DNA of 64,000 nt from CAWJTN01 sp963845895 (GTDB lineage: Bacteria; Patescibacteriota; Microgenomatia; UBA1406; GWC2-37-13), in assembly GCA_963845895.1 (NCBI GenBank), contig CAWJTN010000001.1, positions 620,001 through 684,000 on the forward strand, read 5' to 3'. The number at the start of each line of letters is the position of its first letter. Within the stretch, counting starts at the first letter, position 1. This document shows positions 58,957 through 64,000 of this stretch, one piece after another. Made by a program: the position numbers and the translations under genes. Below the pieces are notes generated by a model. That model was not told the DNA's origin and searched no databases. It was given only the letters and a program-made list of their open reading frames with translations.

Positions 58957-60927
58957 TTATTTAGCTTCAGGGCTTGCACCTTCTGGAAGTTTGAGTTTCG
59001 GCTCAAAGGTGGCTGTCGGAGGAGTAGGAAGAGTTAACTGTTTTGGCGGAACTTCTGGAGTAGGTGTAGGTGTTACCTCAGTTGTAGGGATTTTACTTTT
59101 GAATTGCGATAGATCATTTTGAGCACGATCAAAATCTGCCTTATCCTTATTTGGATTCAACAGACTAGTAACAACCTGCATCTGTTGGACAGCATTTTGG
59201 TATTGACCTTTTTGATAATATGCCCAGGCGAAGTTATAGTAAGCGTTCGGCCAGTCAGGCTTCAAAAGCGTTGCCTGTTCAAAAAAGCGCAGTGCCTCGT
59301 CATAATTTCCTAAAGAGTAATAGACTCCACCGAGACCCAATCGATATTGAGGATTTTGTGGATCAAGAACGATGGCTCGTTGATAGGAAGAAACTGTCCA
59401 GCTATCAGCTCCCTGCGCAACGCTTAATAGATTTCTATATATAATTGCCAGATTTTCCCAATTTGAAGCTTTATCTTCATTCAAAGTTACTGCAGCTTTA
59501 GCCTCGGCTATAGCCGATTGAATCGCTTGGGCTATAGTTTGCCTATCTTCATTTGAAGGGGTAGATGATTTCTGGGCAAGATTATTAGCTATCAATAGAT
59601 TAGTTTGTGAGAAATTTATTCGGTATCTTTCAATAAAAGGATTTGTCATAATACTTTGCCTTTGATTATCGTACAGATCTCTAACATTATTGCTGACGAT
59701 AGCATTTATTGATTGTTTAAAATAATATTCAGCCACATAGGAACGAGCCAAAAGATAAAAACTAATTCCCACAAAAAGTATCATCAAAATTAAACCAATT
59801 ACAAAGCCGGGAGAACTGTCGGAAAAGTTTATATCCACAATCTCACTTTTAGTATTTTTTCCTTCATCGACAGAACTTAAAAGCACAAAAAATAGAAAAA
59901 ATAGAGGAAGAGACGTTGGAAGAAATAGAAAAGTTAAAACCAAATAGATTACAGGTAGAAGAATAAATTTATTATTCGACAAAGTCTCTTTAATAAAGAT
60001 TGCTGACAAAAGAAGAAAAGAGATGAGACCAAGTATTCCAGCCTCTGTCAATATTTGAAGTAGTGCAGAATGAGACAGGTTAAAGGTATTTGTCTGCCAT
60101 TGACTAGACTGATTAAAAGCTACGTCTCTTACTTTTGAGAAGATACTGGCAAAATTATCAATTCCAACACCAAAAAGTGCTGTCATTGGACTTTTCAGAG
60201 TCTCAACCGCAGCATACCAAGATAATCTATAAGGTGGTACGCTGGGAAATGCGCCTTTTAGAAGTGAGTAAACTGTAAGAATCAAAGCAATGATATTAAT
60301 GCCTAATACAACTAAGTCGCCCATAGCTTTCTTATTTAGATTTAGATGTTTGGAGGCAATAATAAGTTGTACTACCTGTGTAACAACAAAAAAACCTAAG
60401 AAAATAGCTAAATCCAACTGTACTCCCAAGGGAGTGAAATTGGAGTTTTTTAAGAATTGTAAAGAAACAGGCAACTGGCTTTTTTGAAAAGGTTGGAAAT
60501 AGAAAATTATGGTAAGCAGGGACAAAATTAGAGAAACTAAAGAAAGTGTCTTCATGACAATAATATTGCTCCTTCTAAGATAAAAAGAAATTATGGTTAG
60601 AGCAACAATAGCAACTAAGCCGAAGTTCGGGTTTAAAAGTGCTTCGATTTTATTTGGTGATGAAAAAATTACAGACAAGATTAAAGAGAAGACGAAAAAA
60701 ACTATGAACCCGTCCAGATGCTTTTTGACAAAAATTACCCGCTTCGTGCTTAAAAATTCGATGGTTGAGATTGAAAATAAAAGCAGAGCAACTAGGGATA
60801 AAAGGTAAAATTTGCTGGTGATAAAATATTCTTGGGTAAAGGGCAGAAAAAAGAAAGGAAAGAGGAAGATAGTTACTGTCAAAATAGCGGATTTTAAAGT
60901 CTGAAAAAGATTATTTTGGTTAGGCAT
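58957..60927 (-). CDS. O-antigen ligase/polymerase-like membrane protein with C-terminal TPRs
   Basis: 656 aa. About 12 TM segments in residues 1-410, with a Wzy_C-type loop (MTALFGVGIDNFASIFSKVR, FNLSHSALLQILTEAGILGL: the H of the family motif is present). TPR repeats follow (about 480-600: WENLAIIYRNLLSVAQGADS, YRLGLGGVYYSLGNYDEALR, PNAYYNFAWAYYQKGQYQNA). A Pro/Thr-rich tail ends it. Members join glycan chains to lipid or protein acceptors outside the membrane. It could attach the glycan built by this window to surface proteins such as 61000. Confidence 0.85.
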   Translation of the reverse strand: MPNQNNLFQTLKSAILTVTIFLFPFFFLPFTQEYFITSKFYLLSLVALLLFSISTIEFLSTKRVIFVKKHLDGFIVFFVFSLILSVIFSSPNKIEALLNPNFGLVAIVALTIISFYLRRSNIIVMKTLSLVSLILSLLTIIFYFQPFQKSQLPVSLQFLKNSNFTPLGVQLDLAIFLGFFVVTQVVQLIIASKHLNLNKKAMGDLVVLGINIIALILTVYSLLKGAFPSVPPYRLSWYAAVETLKSPMTALFGVGIDNFASIFSKVRDVAFNQSSQWQTNTFNLSHSALLQILTEAGILGLISFLLLSAIFIKETLSNNKFILLPVIYLVLTFLFLPTSLPLFFLFFVLLSSVDEGKNTKSEIVDINFSDSSPGFVIGLILMILFVGISFYLLARSYVAEYYFKQSINAIVSNNVRDLYDNQRQSIMTNPFIERYRINFSQTNLLIANNLAQKSSTPSNEDRQTIAQAIQSAIAEAKAAVTLNEDKASNWENLAIIYRNLLSVAQGADSWTVSSYQRAIVLDPQNPQYRLGLGGVYYSLGNYDEALRFFEQATLLKPDWPNAYYNFAWAYYQKGQYQNAVQQMQVVTSLLNPNKDKADFDRAQNDLSQFKSKIPTTEVTPTPTPEVPPKQLTLPTPPTATFEPKLKLPEGASPEAK

Positions 60928-60936
60928 GATTGTAAC

Positions 60937-61001
60937 GGGGTCCTTCGACTCTCCCGAGCACTCGGGATCGCTCAGGATGAATTCGAGCTTTGCGCGAATT
61001 C
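60937..61001. repeat. Palindromic repeat between the ligase and surface protein genes
   Basis: CCCGAG-CA-CTCGGG (60953-60966), the GGTCCTTCGACTC...GCTCAGGATGA pattern, and GAATTC copies at 60979-60984 and 60996-61001 bounding a short stem. The stop codon of the 61000 gene overlaps its right end. Confidence 0.6.
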
Positions 61002-64000
61002 AATTAATAATGAGCCAGTTAAATTCTACAGGAGTGATAGTCTGTTTATCAAGTGTAACTTTAAAATAGGGTCTACAGTTTTCACTGTTACAGGTATATT
61101 TTTGTGAAACAGTTAGGTTTCCTGGAGGAGTTGGCGTAGTTGGAGTTAAGTAAATTAGGCTGTTCTCCTTTATATTCTGATTATAAATAATGATCTCGCT
61201 ATTTGCCTCTGGAATCATGCCGGTTCCTGCAGACTCCGAACTTGTTTCTATTGCTGGAGAAAAAATTCCGTTTTTATTAAAATTATCAGAAGCGTCAATA
61301 ATTGCCGAAGAAGATGTTGCTTCCATATACTTATTATTGATTGTTAAATTGTTAATTGCCAAATTGCTGACAGTCACATTTTCTCCTTCGTTAATTGGGT
61401 CGATTTTGTTTGTTTTTATTCCTCCTTGAGCAATCAAACTTCCATTGGTGGTCAGGTCTCCGTCTTTTGAAATTATGACGGCTCCATCGAAAAAGTTAAT
61501 TGTAGAAAGCGAAGATAGTTTAAGTTCCCAGGATAAAGAAAGAATCGAGTTGTCTTGAATTAATAAATCGCCGATCGTGCCAGAATTGCTTACACTTAGA
61601 TTATATAAATTGGAGTTATCGGTAACTGTTAGTTTATTAATTGTTAAACCGTTTAGTTGTTGATTGCTGTTAATATTTTGGTAGTCAGTGTTGGGAAGAG
61701 TTTGATTTTTAATGTCAGACAAAAGTTTCTGAATGTCGTTTATGTTAGTTTGAGTATTGTCAAGTTGGTTAGTTAAGGAGTTAATATTGTCGGCTTGAAC
61801 TTCTTTAGCCACCAATCTGCCAGAAAAACTGGCATCATTGGCTGCGAGATTACCTGAAATTGTCGCGTTATTTTCAATCGATAGGTTTTGAGCTGTAAGA
61901 CTTCCAGAAAAGGTTGCATTACCTGATGTATCAATTGTTGCGGCTGTTTTACCTTCAAGACCTTTAATAATGAGACTGGCTAAGGGACCTATTGTCAAAT
62001 CTTTATTTTTAGGTCTGATGTCATTTGCCGCTACTGTGTTAAGTTGTGCATCTCCAGTAGCTGTTAGGTTACCGGTCTCTATTACTGGTGAAGTAATTTT
62101 TTCACGGACGTCAATTACATTAGATGTTAGATGTAAGATGTCAGATGTCAGAGAGGACATGGATTCAGTAACAATATTCCTGGCTGTTAAAGTATTATTT
62201 ATGGTAATGTTTGAGATATTGTTAATTTGGTCATTGATTATTGTTTGGATATTGGAAATTGGATCTTGGTTATTTTGAAAATTTCCACTGTAAACTGATT
62301 CTTTGCCGGAAGTGATAATATCTCCACTTTTTGTTAAATTAATACTTGGATCGTACCATGTGACGTTGACTACGGCTTGTATAGTTGTTGTTGGTTTAGT
62401 TGGGTTCCAAGATTCTAAAGCTTTGCCAAGTACGATTCCGGCATTTTCAGCTTTCATGGCATAACCTCTATCATCAGAACTGGTTAAGAAATCTCCGGGA
62501 TTAATAAGTGACGAACGTGAACTTATTTTTATTAGAACTTGTCCAATTAGAGCAACTAGAATTTTATTATCCCCAGGTTCTCCTCCTGTAAATCCTGGGT
62601 GAGCTGAAACTACTCCAAGGACTTGAGAGTCATAACTCCCATTATTTTTCACAGCATTCCCGGTACTTGAGTTTAGGCTTACTACATCTCCTTCTTCAAG
62701 ATCAGAACCATTATCATAATTGAAATACTCAGCAAAGTCAGAACCATTGGTTGAATAAGTAATACCTCCGGCACTATCGCCTTGAATTTTACCGACAAGA
62801 ACAGAGTCACCTCTCAAAAAATTTATAAATCTATCATTGTTGTTGGGATTTAAATTAGAATAAGCGCCAAGTTTAATTTGTAGACCTGAATGTCCGGAGT
62901 TGTTATTGGCTGCAGTGTTCTCAATCATTGCCACAGATCCAGAAGGTTGGTAATCTGTAGCTTGGAGTTCCCACTGAACATTGGTAGTTCCTATTCCAAG
63001 TTTTCCGGTGGAGTTTATAATTCCAAGTGAATTTCCCGCCGAGTCCTGCCATTGAAATAAAGAGTTGTAAGCTTGTCCTGCACCTGCTCTTACCGCAAGA
63101 GTAGTGCTACCTGTAAATGGGGAAGAATCATAAAATCTAGCGCCACCGGCAACATCCAGTTTAGTCGAAGGAAAAAGTGTTCCGATACCAACACTGCCTA
63201 AATTTGTCAGTGTCAATCTCGGAATCAATGAAGACTCTCCCTCAGTTGAAGTTTGAAGAATAATACTTCCACCATTCAACTGGTTAATTTCAGTAGCAAT
63301 ATTTCTAAAAACTAAATTTCCAGATATCGAAGCTGTTCCTTCTATATCTAACTTTGCTGAAGGTTGATCGGTTCCAACACCTAAATTGCCAGAATTGATT
63401 ACAGTGTTGCCGCTAGGGGATAAAATAATATCTGCTAAATTTTGACCGGACGTGGTTATTGCGATTGATTGACCGTTAATTGTAAATATCCCATTGCTTG
63501 ATTTAAGGGTAGGGGAGGGAGCCGCAATTAGCAGACTGCCATTTGAATCGATAAACGGAACAGATGAGACAGAATTCCCTAAAGGGAAGCCCTGTATAGT
63601 TTCAGAATTCATAGCATAACCTACGTTTGCAATTTTTTCTCTTGGAGTCATTTCTTGATCGTTTTTGATACTAATACCAAGAAATACTTCCGGATTCTCA
63701 AGGAAGATTGAGTTGGGAATACCACTACCACCACAGTCAGACCCAATAGTTACATCTATTGTTCCGTTAACGTCAGGAGTTATTGCATTATTTGACCCGA
63801 TACAATAGGCAGTATATAAAGGATTGCCTCCCTGATCGGAATTATAGAGTCTAAAGATTACGTCCGTTTTAGATGTTATTGAATTACCCAGAGTATCTGC
63901 CAATTTACCTTTGAATGTTATAAATCGAGTATTGGTATTAATCGGAGATGCTTTCAGGAGAAAATTCGGAATCTTAACTCTAGAAAGAGCAAATAAAGAA
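61000..64000 (-). CDS. Giant repetitive surface protein, 5' end outside the window
   Basis: At least 999 codons. The frame stays open past the apparent TTG start at 63903 to the window edge (RVKIPNFLLKASPINT...), so the gene is partial. N-terminal part: repeated GNLGVGTDQPSAKLDIEG and GIGTLFPSTKLDVAGG units, as in phage tail-fibre and adhesin stalks. Middle (about 375-520 of the 967-residue ORF): SDFAEYFNYDNGSDLEEGDV and VLGVVSAHPGF, resembling the G2 autoproteolytic or intramolecular-chaperone region. C-terminal half: beta-helix-like repeats (NLTATGDAQLNT, SLTAQNLSIENNATISGNLA). Exported adhesin or stalk is likely. Confidence 0.75.
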   Translation of the reverse strand, partial: SLFALSRVKIPNFLLKASPINTNTRFITFKGKLADTLGNSITSKTDVIFRLYNSDQGGNPLYTAYCIGSNNAITPDVNGTIDVTIGSDCGGSGIPNSIFLENPEVFLGISIKNDQEMTPREKIANVGYAMNSETIQGFPLGNSVSSVPFIDSNGSLLIAAPSPTLKSSNGIFTINGQSIAITTSGQNLADIILSPSGNTVINSGNLGVGTDQPSAKLDIEGTASISGNLVFRNIATEINQLNGGSIILQTSTEGESSLIPRLTLTNLGSVGIGTLFPSTKLDVAGGARFYDSSPFTGSTTLAVRAGAGQAYNSLFQWQDSAGNSLGIINSTGKLGIGTTNVQWELQATDYQPSGSVAMIENTAANNNSGHSGLQIKLGAYSNLNPNNNDRFINFLRGDSVLVGKIQGDSAGGITYSTNGSDFAEYFNYDNGSDLEEGDVVSLNSSTGNAVKNNGSYDSQVLGVVSAHPGFTGGEPGDNKILVALIGQVLIKISSRSSLINPGDFLTSSDDRGYAMKAENAGIVLGKALESWNPTKPTTTIQAVVNVTWYDPSINLTKSGDIITSGKESVYSGNFQNNQDPISNIQTIINDQINNISNITINNTLTARNIVTESMSSLTSDILHLTSNVIDVREKITSPVIETGNLTATGDAQLNTVAANDIRPKNKDLTIGPLASLIIKGLEGKTAATIDTSGNATFSGSLTAQNLSIENNATISGNLAANDASFSGRLVAKEVQADNINSLTNQLDNTQTNINDIQKLLSDIKNQTLPNTDYQNINSNQQLNGLTINKLTVTDNSNLYNLSVSNSGTIGDLLIQDNSILSLSWELKLSSLSTINFFDGAVIISKDGDLTTNGSLIAQGGIKTNKIDPINEGENVTVSNLAINNLTINNKYMEATSSSAIIDASDNFNKNGIFSPAIETSSESAGTGMIPEANSEIIIYNQNIKENSLIYLTPTTPTPPGNLTVSQKYTCNSENCRPYFKVTLDKQTITPVEFNWLIIN
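62121..62150 (-). repeat. Short tandem repeat in the surface protein gene
   Basis: Plus-strand TAGATGTTAGATGTAAGATG followed by TCAGATGTCA: three to four degenerate 7-8-mers (AGATGTC/A) read in frame as SSLTSDILHLTSNVID-type residues. Confidence 0.6.

Noticed and set aside
1..64000. CRISPR array, IS element, prophage or rRNA
   Set aside because: No spaced direct repeats, transposase, integrase or rRNA signature was seen. The repeats present are short palindromic elements and degenerate tandems.

Overview
The window is AT-rich and gene-dense. It looks like part of a Candidate Phyla Radiation (Patescibacteria, possibly Microgenomates) genome. That is an inference from: short intergenic gaps; many genes whose -10 hexamer lies only 6-9 nt before the start codon (leaderless mRNAs); a tRNA-Asn gene split by a group I intron; short palindromic repeats inserted in frame into housekeeping genes; many large multi-pass glycosyltransferase-like membrane proteins; and no visible respiratory or amino-acid biosynthetic operons. 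No taxonomic marker such as rRNA is present, so the placement is provisional.

Layout. 0-12 kb: intron-containing tRNA-Asn, a two-gene nucleotidyltransferase module, AlkD-like repair protein, MFS transporter, HELGH membrane protein, family-4 uracil-DNA glycosylase lacking two of four Fe-S cysteines, LPLAT-like acyltransferase, PHP phosphoesterase, MtaB, a membrane glycosyltransferase, small membrane proteins and a VIT-family transporter. 12-22 kb: Fmt, an ABC-2 exporter operon, an unidentified structured RNA with its own sigma70-type promoter in front of rho, a divergent pair with a CsoR-family regulator next to trxB, glutamate dehydrogenase and a LysM-M23 peptidase. 22-33 kb, mostly minus strand: GT2s, a HAD protein, two GT39-like proteins, a DdhC-like dehydrase and a YerE-like TPP enzyme.

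33-43.7 kb is one long plus-strand operon: NeuB-SAF-cupin fusion, SDR, Gmm-like Nudix, GT2, four radical SAM enzymes (one frameshifted), Apt, MTA phosphorylase and a small ferredoxin. It is followed on the minus strand by DdhB-like and DdhA-like enzymes. With DdhC and the YerE-like enzyme these could make a CDP-3,6-dideoxyhexose or a branched derivative. Apt plus MTA phosphorylase could recycle the 5'-deoxyadenosine released by the radical SAM enzymes. This cluster is the best candidate for an undescribed surface-glycan system.

45-64 kb: EamA transporter, methyltransferase, four large membrane glycosyltransferase-like proteins, a TrpR/YerC-like regulator bracketed by two near-identical palindromic operators, an O-antigen-ligase-like TPR protein, two frameshifted genes, and the C-terminal part of a giant repetitive surface protein that runs off the right edge. 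Overall the window is dominated by cell-surface polysaccharide and glycoprotein production.
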